A stretch of DNA of 64,000 nt from Streptomyces sp. GSL17-111. Lineage in GTDB: Bacteria > Actinomycetota > Actinomycetes > Streptomycetales > Streptomycetaceae. The notes beneath the pieces are model-generated. The model saw only the letters and a program-made list of their open reading frames with translations. It did not search any database and was not told where the DNA came from. Location of the stretch: positions 5,131,501 to 5,195,500 of the forward strand of contig NZ_JBAJNS010000001.1 in NCBI RefSeq assembly GCF_037911585.1, in the 5' to 3' direction. Shown piece by piece: positions 1 through 7,927 of this stretch. Numbering within the stretch: the first letter of the stretch is position 1; each line of letters starts with the position of its first letter. Made by a program: the position numbers and the translations under genes.

Positions 1-27
1 CGGGTACGGCACCGCCACCGCACGCGG

Positions 28-1221
28 TCAGAGGGCCTGGCCGCCGGGCTTGAGCAGGGAGCGGGCGGTGCGGGCGTCGAGGAACTGCCCGAGCGCCGTC
101 ATCTCCCACTCGCCGGAGAACTGCCGGACGAACTTGGCCATGAGGACGGCCGTGCGCGGCTCGGACTCCGTGAGGTCGAAGCGCACCAGCTCCTGGCCGC
201 CGGTGTCGAGCAGCCGGCAGTACGCCTTGGCCACCTGGCTGAACTTCTGCCCCCGGTAGGAGTTCACGGTGAAGACCAGCCCCGTGACCTCGGGCGGCAG
301 GCCGTCCAGGTGCACGGTGATCGTCTCGTCGTCCCCCGCTCCCTCTCCGGTGAGGTTGTCGCCGGAGTGCTGGATCGCGCCGCGCAGGATGTTCAGCTTG
401 CCGAAGTAGCAGACGTCGATCGGCTTGCGGTTGGCGTCGTAGGCGATGACCGAGGCGTCCAGGTCGATGTCCCGGCCCCGGTAGGCGGGCTCCCAGCCGA
501 GCCCCATGCGCAGGGCGCCGAGCACCGGACGGTCGTTCTTGACCAGGGAGACCGTCTCGTTCTTCCGCAGGTCGACGCGGCCCTTGTCCAGGTTGATCTT
601 CCCCGCGCCCGGAGCGGGCGGTGCGGGCTGGGCCGGGGGCGGCGGCGCGGGGGCCGCCTGCTGGGCCGGTGGTGCGGGCGGTGCGGGCTGGGCCGGGGCC
701 GGCGGGGCGGCGGGGGCCGGCTCCTCGACGGTGACCCCGAAGTCCGTGGCGATGCCCGCCAGACCGTTCGCGTACCCCTGGCCGACGGCCCGCACCTTCC
801 AGCCGCCGCCGCGCCGGTAGACCTCCACCAGGACCAGCGCCGTCTCCGGACCGAGCTGCGGCGGGGTGAACGTCGCCACCACCGCGCCGGACGCGGCGTC
901 CCGCACCGTGCCGGTCGGCTCCGTCCCCGCGAAGGTGGCCCCCGGAGCGTCCAGGCTGGCGGTGACGACCACCTTCTCGATCTCGGCGGGGACGGCGGCC
1001 GTGTCGACGGTGATGGTGTCCGTACCGCCACCGCCACCGCCGCTGTGCGAGACCCCCGGGGCGGAGGGCTGGTTGTAGAAGACGAAGTCGGCGTCGGAGC
1101 GCACCTTGCCGTCGGCGGTGATCAGCAGGCCCGACACGTCCAGCCGCACCGGTGCGGCGACGTCGACGGCCACCCGGGCCGCGGAGAGGGGCAGGTTCGA
1201 GCCAGGAGTCATTGCGGTCAT
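28..1221 (-). CDS. Tandem TerD-domain protein (tellurium/stress resistance family)
   Basis: The 397-residue protein has two TerD-type domains, residues about 1-165 and 208-390, joined by a linker of about 40 residues made almost only of Ala, Pro and Gln. Both halves carry the family's hydrophobic beta pattern; the second has the acidic metal-site region DIDLDAS near residue 250 and a GAGDDE stretch near 290. TerD proteins are cytoplasmic calcium-binding stress proteins linked to tellurite, phage and envelope stress, and their biochemical role is unsettled. No signal peptide is visible. ATGs occur at codons 1 and 4 without a strong ribosome site, so the start is uncertain by three residues. 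The gene stands alone, 72 bp downstream of the sortase stop, without other ter genes, so no full ter operon is implied. Confidence 0.85.
   Translation of the reverse strand: MTAMTPGSNLPLSAARVAVDVAAPVRLDVSGLLITADGKVRSDADFVFYNQPSAPGVSHSGGGGGGTDTITVDTAAVPAEIEKVVVTASLDAPGATFAGTEPTGTVRDAASGAVVATFTPPQLGPETALVLVEVYRRGGGWKVRAVGQGYANGLAGIATDFGVTVEEPAPAAPPAPAQPAPPAPPAQQAAPAPPPPAQPAPPAPGAGKINLDKGRVDLRKNETVSLVKNDRPVLGALRMGLGWEPAYRGRDIDLDASVIAYDANRKPIDVCYFGKLNILRGAIQHSGDNLTGEGAGDDETITVHLDGLPPEVTGLVFTVNSYRGQKFSQVAKAYCRLLDTGGQELVRFDLTESEPRTAVLMAKFVRQFSGEWEMTALGQFLDARTARSLLKPGGQAL
614..698 (-). repeat. 25-bp direct repeat, 60-bp period, in the TerD linker
   Basis: The same 25 bases occur at 614-638 and 674-698. 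The 60-bp period is a multiple of three, so the duplication keeps frame and encodes the repeated Pro/Ala linker between the two TerD domains. It looks like local slippage in a low-complexity linker rather than a mobile or regulatory repeat. Confidence 0.8.
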
Positions 1222-1293
1222 GCCCGTCGTAACGACCGGCCGAGCGGCACGGTTCCTCCGGGGTGGCGACCGGGACCGGGCCAGGACGCCGAG

Positions 1294-1980
1294 TCAGCCC
1301 GGCGTACGGGCGGCCGCCGTGGTGGTGTCGGGGGTGACGGTGATGGCCGTCAGATGGCCGTAGACGACCACGTTGCCCAGGTAGCCCTCCGTGCTGGAGT
1401 AGCCGCCGCCGCAGGTGATGAGCCGTATCTCGGCGCGCTCGGAGGGGCCGTAGACCTTGTCGTCCGGGAAGGCGTCCCGGTCGTGGACCTCTATGGCGTG
1501 GATGCGGAACTCGGCAGTCAGCCCGTCCACCCGGTCCACGGAGACGGTGTCCCCCTTCGTGAGCGCCCCGAGGCCGTAGAAGACACTCGGACCCGCCGCG
1601 TTGTCGACGTGCCCGGCGATGATGGCCGTCCCCCGGGAGCCGGGTGTCGCCCCGCCCTGGTACCAGCCGGTGAGGTTCACGGCGTCCTGCGGGGGCACCT
1701 CCAGGCTGCCGTCCTCCTCCAGGCCGAGCGGCATGACGGCCGCGTCGACCCGGACGCCGGGTATGCGCACCCGCACGGGCTCCGCGGGCGGCAGCGGCAC
1801 GATGGCGCCCGAGCCGGCGGCGGTCTCCGGGCGTTCGGAGGGAGCGACGGCCTGCTCGGGCGTGGGCTGCGGGGGCAGCTCCTCCTGCGGGCTGTGGTCG
1901 ATGAGCCACACTCCGGCGCACAGTCCGACGGCCGTCAGGGTCGCGGCGATCGTCTCGCGGCGGCGCTGTGCTCGGTCCAT
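1294..1980 (-). CDS. Class F-like sortase, catalytic Arg apparently replaced
   Basis: This 228-residue protein has an N-terminal signal anchor (about residues 10-26), a Pro-rich stretch to about 65, then a sortase fold. The sortase His is in AGHVDN (His124) and the nucleophile in LITCGG (Cys190). Sortases are extracytoplasmic cysteine transpeptidases that attach surface proteins to peptidoglycan or pilins. In class F enzymes an Arg follows the Cys by about ten residues in a YRDN-like motif; here the aligned stretch is GYLGN with Leu201, so the usual transition-state Arg seems absent unless another Arg substitutes. A small exported protein lies 43 bp upstream on the same strand and is a natural partner. 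The ATG at 1980 gives a normal length for the family. Confidence 0.85.
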   Translation of the reverse strand: MDRAQRRRETIAATLTAVGLCAGVWLIDHSPQEELPPQPTPEQAVAPSERPETAAGSGAIVPLPPAEPVRVRIPGVRVDAAVMPLGLEEDGSLEVPPQDAVNLTGWYQGGATPGSRGTAIIAGHVDNAAGPSVFYGLGALTKGDTVSVDRVDGLTAEFRIHAIEVHDRDAFPDDKVYGPSERAEIRLITCGGGYSSTEGYLGNVVVYGHLTAITVTPDTTTAAARTPG

Positions 1981-2023
1981 CGCGTCCTCCGGCGGGTCCT
2001 CGACGGTGCTCGGTCACAGCCGC

Positions 2024-2227
2024 TCAGGGCCGGTCCCGATCGCGCCGGTGCAGCAGCCAGCTCCCGCCCGCCGCCCCCACGGCGAGCACCGCCGCGGCGG
2101 CCAGGGACCCGGTGGCGTCGCCGCTCACCGACGCGTCCGCCGCCAGAGCGGGCGCCGCCGTGAGCCCCGACGCCGCCGGGGCGGCTATGGACAGGACGAG
2201 ACCGGTCAGGGCACGGGCTGGGCGCAT
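2024..2227 (-). CDS. Small exported protein upstream of the sortase
   Basis: A 67-residue protein with a signal peptide (about residues 1-30, ending near APALA), a short polar segment, a C-terminal hydrophobic helix and a basic tail (HRRDRDRP). The start at 2227 was chosen because AGGAGT lies 8 nt upstream and the signal peptide then begins with MRP; a longer frame to 2269 lacks this support. Signal peptide plus hydrophobic helix plus positive tail resembles a sortase substrate or membrane accessory, but no LPXTG or LAXTG motif is visible. The adjacent downstream sortase suggests an operon. Function unknown. Confidence 0.65.
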   Translation of the reverse strand: MRPARALTGLVLSIAAPAASGLTAAPALAADASVSGDATGSLAAAAVLAVGAAGGSWLLHRRDRDRP

Positions 2228-2487
2228 CCTGCTCACTCCTTCAGCACCAGGCCGGGGTTCGGCACTCATGTGCCGAGGAAACCGGGCGCCGGGGGCCGCC
2301 GCGAGGCGATCGGGTGCGGCCCGTCCGCGTTTCGCCGCCCGGCGGGCCGGGTGCCGGGGCGTCGTCGCAGCTCAGGATCGCCGTTACGGCGTTCGGGTGA
2401 CCTGTGGCAATCGGGGGAGGGGTCTTCGGCCCCGCTCCGTACTCCGGGCGTGCGGTCCCGGTATCCGCGTCGGGCGTCGCAGGCGGC

Positions 2488-3144
2488 TCAGTCCCGTCCA
2501 CCGGGGCGGACGAAGCCCTGCTCGTACGCGGTGATCACCGCCTGGGTGCGGTCCCGGGCACCCAGTTTGGCGAGCACCGCCGCCACGTGGGACTTGACCG
2601 TCTGGGCGCCCACCGTCAGCCGCTCGGCGATCTCCGCGTTGCTCAGGCCCTCGGCCATCAGCCGCAGCACCTCCGCCTCCCGGGCGCTGAGCCGGGGGGT
2701 GAGGGTGTCCCCGGGGCCGGGCGCGTGGTGGGCCGCCAGGGCCCGTACCGCTGCGGGGAAGAGCAGGGTGTCGCTGCGGGCGACCAGCCGTACCGCCCGC
2801 ACCAGCTCCTCCGCGGCGGCCCGCTTGAGCAGGAAGCCGCTGGCCCCGGCCCGCAGCGCCGCGTAGACGGACGCGTCGTTCTCGAAGGTGGTGAGCACGA
2901 CGACGCGGGGCGGTGGGTCCAGGGTCGACACCAGCCGCTCCGTGGCGCGGATGCCGTCGACCTCGGGCATCCGCACGTCCATGAGGACGAGGTCCGGGCG
3001 CAGCTCGCGCACCACGGACACGGCCTCGGCCCCCGTGGCCGCCTCGCCGACGACCTCCAGGTCCGGCTCGCACCCGAGGATGGCCCGCAGCGCCCCCCGC
3101 ACGAGCCGTTCGTCGTCGGCGAGCACGATCCGCGTCGTGCTCAT
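2488..3144 (-). CDS. NarL/LuxR-family response regulator
   Basis: 218 residues: receiver domain about 4-120 with acidic pair Asp10/Asp11, phospho-acceptor Asp56 in VLMDVRMP and conserved Lys107 in FLLKR, then a LuxR-type helix-turn-helix about 150-213 (LSAREAEVLRLMAEGLSNAEIA). The receiver is complete, so normal phosphorelay is expected. The start at 3144 overlaps the kinase stop by 4 nt (ATGA), so kinase and regulator form a translationally coupled pair. Streptomyces pairs of this kind often control neighbouring membrane or antibiotic-stress genes; the membrane protein at 4448-5377 is the nearest candidate, by inference. No TTA codon was noticed. Confidence 0.93.
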   Translation of the reverse strand: MSTTRIVLADDERLVRGALRAILGCEPDLEVVGEAATGAEAVSVVRELRPDLVLMDVRMPEVDGIRATERLVSTLDPPPRVVVLTTFENDASVYAALRAGASGFLLKRAAAEELVRAVRLVARSDTLLFPAAVRALAAHHAPGPGDTLTPRLSAREAEVLRLMAEGLSNAEIAERLTVGAQTVKSHVAAVLAKLGARDRTQAVITAYEQGFVRPGGRD

Positions 3145-4454
3145 CGCGCACCCCGCAGCGGCAGCCGCGCCGCGACGCGCCAGCCGTCCTCGCACGGACC
3201 CGCCTCGATCGTGCCGCCGAGCAGCGCCGCCCGTTCGGCCATGCCGCGCAGGCCGCGCCCGCCGGTGCGTCCGTCGGTGTGCCCGCGCCGCGCCGCTCCC
3301 GGCACGGCGTTCGTGAGGGTGATGGTCAACTGCTCGCCCTTCTGCGTCAGTTCGAGTCGTACCGGCGGGCCGGGAGCGGCGTACCGCAACGCGTTGGACA
3401 GCCCCTCCTGCACGATCCGGTACGCCTCGCGCGAGACGACCGCCGGTACGGCGTCCAGATTTTCCGGCGCGTGCACCGTGACCTCGGCCCCGGCGGCCCG
3501 CACGTGCGCCAGCAGGGGCGGCAGGGCCGCCAGCGTCGGAGCGGGGGCGCGCCGCTCCGCCCCCGCGTCCTCGGCCTCCTCCCGCAACATGCCGAGCACG
3601 GAGTCGAGTTCGGCCACGGCCTCCCGCGTCGTGGTCTCGATCGCCGCGAGCGCCTCCCGGACGAACGCCGGATCGTGGTCGAGCACCCGGCGCGCAGCAC
3701 CCGCCTGGAGCGTGACCGCGCTCAGCGCGTGACCGACCGCGTCGTGCAGTTCCCGGGCCAGCCGGTTGCGCACCGCGAGGCGTTCGGCCCGCTCCTCGGC
3801 GGCGGCGAGCCGGTCGGCCGGGGTCGGCCCGAGCAGCGCGGGCGCGCACCGCGCCAGCAGCCGTCCGGCACCCGCCGCCGCACCCACCGGTACGGCGAGC
3901 AGCAGCAGCCCCGCCGCCGGGCCGAGCCACGGGGCGGAGCCGACCGGCCAGCCCAGCGGGGACGTGCGCACGGCGGCGGAGAAGGGCGTGGCCACGAGCA
4001 CGACCGTGGCGGGCGGGCCGGCCAGCGTCGCACCGCTGACGAGGGCGCCGACGCCGGTGTGCAGCGTGAACCAGCCCGCCGCGCGCCGCCGCGCCGACCA
4101 GGAACGGGCCGGGGTGTCGGCGAGCCGTTCGGGAGCGACGCCGCCCAGCGCCCGTACCGCCGTCACCGACAGCGGCCGCACCAGCGGGGAGAGGCCGACG
4201 AGGGCGGCGCCGGGCAGGGCGAGGGCGTACGCGGCCAGTTGGCCGGGGACGCTCGCCACCGGCACGCTCGCCGCGCCGGTGGCGAGCCCCACGAGGACGG
4301 AGGAGAGGAGGAAGAACGGCATCAACAGGGCGCCGCCCAGCAGCAGGTGCACCCAGCGCAGGGCGAGGCGACGCGCTCCGGCCCGCGTCCGGACCGCCCC
4401 GGCCCGCCCCGCCGCCCCCGGTCCGCCGGGCCCGGGGCCCGGAGGGCTCAGCAT
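3141..4454 (-). CDS. Sensor histidine kinase (HisKA_3 type)
   Basis: 437 residues. An N-terminal membrane sensor of several hydrophobic helices (about 30-235) is followed by the dimerisation/phospho-acceptor box RELHDAVGH with the phosphorylated His, then a GHKL ATPase domain with an N box (EGLSNALRYA) and a G box (GGRGLRGMAER). These features place it with NarX/DesK-like kinases that pair with LuxR-type regulators such as the one it overlaps. The ATG at 4454 overlaps the end of the upstream membrane protein gene by 7 nt, so three genes form one unit. The longer frame running to 6203 is antisense to the aminotransferase gene and was rejected. The signal sensed is unknown. Confidence 0.9.
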   Translation of the reverse strand: MLSPPGPGPGGPGAAGRAGAVRTRAGARRLALRWVHLLLGGALLMPFFLLSSVLVGLATGAASVPVASVPGQLAAYALALPGAALVGLSPLVRPLSVTAVRALGGVAPERLADTPARSWSARRRAAGWFTLHTGVGALVSGATLAGPPATVVLVATPFSAAVRTSPLGWPVGSAPWLGPAAGLLLLAVPVGAAAGAGRLLARCAPALLGPTPADRLAAAEERAERLAVRNRLARELHDAVGHALSAVTLQAGAARRVLDHDPAFVREALAAIETTTREAVAELDSVLGMLREEAEDAGAERRAPAPTLAALPPLLAHVRAAGAEVTVHAPENLDAVPAVVSREAYRIVQEGLSNALRYAAPGPPVRLELTQKGEQLTITLTNAVPGAARRGHTDGRTGGRGLRGMAERAALLGGTIEAGPCEDGWRVAARLPLRGAR

Positions 4455-5377
4455 CCCGGCCGCCCTGGCCGGACGGGCTCCGGGCGATGGGCGGTGACGC
4501 GCGCCAGCACGGCCAGCGTCACAGGACCGGTGATCACCTGTGCAGCATAGGCGAGCCGCCACAGCGCGGACGGGCCGTCGGCCGTGGCGACGGGGGCGTC
4601 GATCAGCGGCACGAGCAGCCACCACGCACCCCAGGCGGCGAGGGCCGCTCCGCCGCACCAGGTGCCCACCACGGCCGCCCTCCGCCACGGGCCCCGCGGC
4701 CGCAGCCCCAGCCGCAGCGCTCCCGCCCCGGCGGACAGCGCCGCGCAGGCCATCACGACGCTGACGGTGACGGGCCGCCCCTCGCCCGCCCCGAGCCCCC
4801 GCCCCAGGTGGGCGGTGAACGCGACGGCGGCCGGCACCACCGCGAGGACGGCGAGCCGGCGCGGCCCGGCCGCTTCCCGGTCCGTGCCGCCGCCCCGCAG
4901 GCGCGCACCCCAGCGCTGCCCGACGTAGGCGGCCAGCAGTCCGCCCAGCGCCAGGGCCTGGAGGCTGAACCCGGCGTAGACGACGGTGAAGACCCAGGGG
5001 TCCAGAAACGGCTCCGAGGGCGGCGCCGGACGGGCCGCGCCCAGGCTCAGCACCGCGTCCAGCACCGTGCTGAGCAGCACCGGTCCCAGCAGCCCGGAGG
5101 CCACCCACAGCGGTGCCAGCAGCAGCGGCGCGGGCAGCCGCCGTCCCCACGGGCGGGTCAGGGCGAGGGCCAGCACGACGACGCCGGCGTCCATGAGCAG
5201 CGTCGCCCCGTTGACGGCCGCCATGACCCCGGCCGACCCGGGCTCCAGGAGCGGACTCCCGGCCGGGATGCCGACCTCGCCGCCGGCCGTCCAGGCCAGC
5301 TTGAGCGACAGGTAGGGCAGGCAGGCGAGGAGCGTCAGGGCGCACAGTGCGGGGCGGAGCCGAAGCAGTCTGTCCAT
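4448..5377 (-). CDS. Polytopic membrane protein heading the two-component operon
   Basis: 309 residues with about eight predicted membrane helices and no enzyme motif that I recognise. The start at ATG 5377 gives a basic N-terminus (MDRLLRLRP) followed at once by a hydrophobic helix; upstream codons in the frame look non-coding. It overlaps the histidine kinase gene by 7 nt, so it could be an accessory sensor, a transporter-like target of the regulator, or a membrane component of the signalling unit. Such unknown integral membrane proteins commonly accompany NarL-type systems in Streptomyces. Function not assigned. Confidence 0.8.
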   Translation of the reverse strand: MDRLLRLRPALCALTLLACLPYLSLKLAWTAGGEVGIPAGSPLLEPGSAGVMAAVNGATLLMDAGVVVLALALTRPWGRRLPAPLLLAPLWVASGLLGPVLLSTVLDAVLSLGAARPAPPSEPFLDPWVFTVVYAGFSLQALALGGLLAAYVGQRWGARLRGGGTDREAAGPRRLAVLAVVPAAVAFTAHLGRGLGAGEGRPVTVSVVMACAALSAGAGALRLGLRPRGPWRRAAVVGTWCGGAALAAWGAWWLLVPLIDAPVATADGPSALWRLAYAAQVITGPVTLAVLARVTAHRPEPVRPGRPGC

Positions 5378-5558
5378 GGTGACGACTCTGGCCCCGGAGA
5401 CCCCCGCCCCACCTCCTGCCGGACGCCGATCCGCCTCCCCCGCGCGGGGGAAACGGGCGTCGTTCACGCGGCTGACCTGCGGGGATAAGGACGGCTTGGG
5501 GAACGCCGAACGATAATCGCCATGGACAGCGGGCTCCCGGCCGCCGGAGAATGCGATC

Positions 5559-6611
5559 ATGCCGAGTTCGTTGAGCCAGGAGTTCGCACCGCAGACCACG
5601 TACCTCAACACCGCCGCCCACGGGATCTTCCCCGCCCGGACCGCGACCGTACTGCGCGCCGCCGTCCAGGAGATGGCCGAGGCGCGCATGGACCAGACCG
5701 CCTACTACGAACGGGTCGAGGAGGCGCGCGCCGCCTTCGCCGCGCTCGTCGGCCTGCCCGCCGAGCGGGTCGCCACCGGATCGGCCGTGGCGGTGCACGT
5801 CGGGCTGATCGCCCAGTCCCTCCCCACCGGTACCGAAGTGCTCGTCGCCGACGGAGACTTCAGCTCCCTCGTCAACCCCTTCCACGTCCGCCCCGACCTG
5901 CGGCTGCGGCAGGCGCCCCTGGAGGGCCTGGCGGACGCCGTGCGGCCGGGGACGGGGCTGGTCGCGGTGAGCGCCGTGCAGTCCGCCGACGGCCGCGTGG
6001 CCGACCTCGCGGCCGTGCGCGCCGCCGCCCGGGCCGCCGGAGCCCGGGTGCTCGTCGACACCACGCAGTCGACCGGCTGGCTGCCCATGGACCCCGAGCT
6101 CGCCGACTTCACCGTCTGCGGTGCCTACAAGTGGCTGCTGTGCCCGCGCGGCACGTCGTTCCTCACCGTGCCCGAGGACGGGGGCGGGCTCGTCCCCGCA
6201 CACGCCGGGTGGGTCGCGGGGGAGCGGCCCTGGGACGCCTGCTACGGACCGATCGACGACCTCGCCCGCTCCGCGCGCCGTTTCGACGAGTCGCCGCCCT
6301 TCCTGCCGTTCCTCGGAGCCGTGCCCTCACTGGCGCTGATCGCGGAGCTGGGCCCGGCGGCGATCGGCGCCCACAACCGGGAGTTGGCCGCGCGGTTCCG
6401 GGCCGGGGCGACGGAGCTCGGCCACCGTCCCGTCCCGGCCGACTCGGCCGTCGTCGCGGTGCCGGGGCTGGGCGACGCCGCACCGGCACTGGCCAGGGCG
6501 GGCGTCGAGGTCTCCGCGCGGGCGGGCAACCTCCGCGCGTCCTTCCACCTGTACAACAGCGGCGCCGACGTCGACCGCCTCCTGGAGGTCCTCGCCGACC
6601 ACGCGCGCTAG
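5559..6611 (+). CDS. Class V aminotransferase-fold PLP enzyme
   Basis: 350 residues with the fold of cysteine desulfurases, kynureninases and serine-glyoxylate aminotransferases. The PLP lysine is in GAYKWLLCPRG (near residue 191), preceded by a VLVDTTQSTGW stretch with the cofactor-binding Asp. It is shorter than typical kynureninase (about 410) and lacks the kynureninase signatures I would expect, so substrate and reaction are open. It is tempting to use it as the kynureninase for the adjacent tryptophan dioxygenase, giving chloroanthranilate, but 451 bp and a strong terminator-like hairpin separate the two and the sequence alone does not support that. GGAGA sits 8-12 nt before the start. 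It may be ordinary flanking chromosome. Confidence 0.8.
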   Translation: MPSSLSQEFAPQTTYLNTAAHGIFPARTATVLRAAVQEMAEARMDQTAYYERVEEARAAFAALVGLPAERVATGSAVAVHVGLIAQSLPTGTEVLVADGDFSSLVNPFHVRPDLRLRQAPLEGLADAVRPGTGLVAVSAVQSADGRVADLAAVRAAARAAGARVLVDTTQSTGWLPMDPELADFTVCGAYKWLLCPRGTSFLTVPEDGGGLVPAHAGWVAGERPWDACYGPIDDLARSARRFDESPPFLPFLGAVPSLALIAELGPAAIGAHNRELAARFRAGATELGHRPVPADSAVVAVPGLGDAAPALARAGVEVSARAGNLRASFHLYNSGADVDRLLEVLADHAR

Positions 6612-6656
6612 CGCGGGCCCACGCGGGCCGTCGGGCCTGCGCGGAGCGGCCTGCCC

Positions 6657-6701
6657 GGCGGAGCCCGGCGCCCCCGACCCGCGGGAGCGCCGGGCTCCGC
6701 C
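6657..6701 (+). terminator. Strong hairpin after the aminotransferase gene
   Basis: A perfect 15-bp inverted repeat (6657-6671 with 6687-6701) with a 15-nt loop lies 46 bp after the aminotransferase stop. There is no U tract, as is usual in Streptomyces terminators. It separates flanking chromosome from the biosynthetic cluster, so the dioxygenase/halogenase pair probably has its own promoter between 6702 and 7062. Confidence 0.75.
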
Positions 6702-6862
6702 GCGTCGCCGGGAACCCTCCCCGGACGCGGTCGGCGTGCCTGACCGGGTACGTCGGAGCCGTCCGGTCTGCCACTCCCACCGGGGCTGCCCCTGGCCGCG
6801 CGGACCGGGAAGGGTCGGACACCCCGGCCGTGGCCGGACGCGGACGACCTCCGGAGAGACGT

Positions 6863-7069
6863 ATGCCCGACGCTGCACGGCTGACCTTCCTCCGCCCGCT
6901 GACGACACCGGTGGCGCCCGGTCCGCCGGCCGGCGAGGCCCTTCGCGCCGACGGTGGTGGCGCCGGCCGTCACCGCCGTCACGCCTCCCGCAGTCCGACC
7001 GGCGCTCGCCACGGCACCGGAGCGGAAAGCGGGACGCGAACCAGGACGGAAGGAGCCACGCCATGGTGA
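6863..7069 (+). other. Possible upstream ORF overlapping the dioxygenase start
   Basis: A 68-codon frame begins with ATG at 6863, 5 nt after GGAGAG, and its stop overlaps the dioxygenase start: the last codons read CCA TGG TGA, with the dioxygenase ATG inside them. The only Trp codon is the final sense codon. The frame could be a small coupled ORF, a leader or chance; its composition (Arg, Gly, Thr and Pro rich) is not protein-like. The region 6702-7062 must also hold the promoter for 7063-9481, but I could not pick out clear -35 and -10 boxes. Confidence 0.25.
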
Positions 7070-7875
7070 CGGCCCTGGGCCGGCGGCAGGAAGCCGCCGA
7101 CCGCACGCTCACCTACGACGACTACCTGGAGTTGACCACCCTCCTCGACCTCCAGCGGCCGCGCAGCGAACACCCGGACGAGCTGCACTTCATCGTCGTG
7201 CACCAGTCGATGGAGCTGTGGTTCAAGCTCCTCGCCCACGACCTGCGGCGGATGGTCGTGCTGCTGGACGCCGACCGGCTCCCGGAGTGCTGCACGGTGA
7301 TGCGCCGGATCAACGACGTGATGACCGCGCTGCTGGTCCAGATGCGCAGCCTGCGGGACCTGCCGCCGCACAGTTTCCACGCCTTCCGGAACCTGCTCGG
7401 CGAGGCCAGTGGCTTCCAGTCCGCCCAGTTCCGCGAGGTGGAGCTGTGCTCGGGGCTGCGGGAGGAGGGCTACCTGCGCGATCTGCGCGGCGTCTGCGGG
7501 GGAGCGCTGCCCGAGGCGGTCGTCCGGAACCTGGGGCGGCGCAGTGTCGCCGACGCCCACCGGGAGGCGGCCCACCGCGCGGGCCTGGACGACTGGGCCG
7601 CGCTGTACACCGACGAGGGTGCCGCCTCGCCGCTGTACGTCCTCAGTGAGCAGCTCATGGACTACGACGAGCTGTGGCTGCGCTGGCGCACCGAGCACGT
7701 CGCGCTGGTGCGCCGCATGATCGGCGGCTCCACCCGGGGGACCGGGGGCACCGAGATCGGATACCTGGAGCGCACCCTGCGTCACCGCTTCTTCCCCTAC
7801 CTGTGGGAGTCGCGCGACACGCTGGCCGCCGGCCCGGCGGGCGAGGACCACCGAAGCGGCGGAGACGCCGGGTGA
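7063..7875 (+). CDS. Tryptophan 2,3-dioxygenase (heme)
   Basis: The 270-residue protein matches TDO: the N-terminal substrate-site motif FIVVHQSMELWFK, the FRNLLGEASGFQSAQFRE motif that packs on heme, the proximal heme His in WRTEHVALVRRMIG, and the GTGG loop followed by a YLERTLRHRFFPYLW ending. TDO opens the indole ring of Trp to N-formylkynurenine in the cytosol. AAGGAG is well placed for the ATG at 7063, and the halogenase begins 52 bp downstream, so both are probably co-transcribed. Together they suggest chlorinated kynurenine, as in taromycin, or further products such as anthranilate or a quinoline acid. TDO homologues in thiocoraline and echinomycin-type clusters feed quinaldic-type starters. 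No formamidase gene is present here. Confidence 0.93.
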   Translation: MVTALGRRQEAADRTLTYDDYLELTTLLDLQRPRSEHPDELHFIVVHQSMELWFKLLAHDLRRMVVLLDADRLPECCTVMRRINDVMTALLVQMRSLRDLPPHSFHAFRNLLGEASGFQSAQFREVELCSGLREEGYLRDLRGVCGGALPEAVVRNLGRRSVADAHREAAHRAGLDDWAALYTDEGAASPLYVLSEQLMDYDELWLRWRTEHVALVRRMIGGSTRGTGGTEIGYLERTLRHRFFPYLWESRDTLAAGPAGEDHRSGGDAG

Positions 7876-7927
7876 GTCCCGCACGCCGCCCCCTTATGCC
7901 TGCAGACCCCGGAAGGAGACAGACCGC

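Noticed and set aside
5559..6611. Calling the class V aminotransferase a kynureninase of the pathway
   Set aside because: Too short, family signatures missing, and separated from TDO by a terminator hairpin and 451 bp. Kept as a possibility only.
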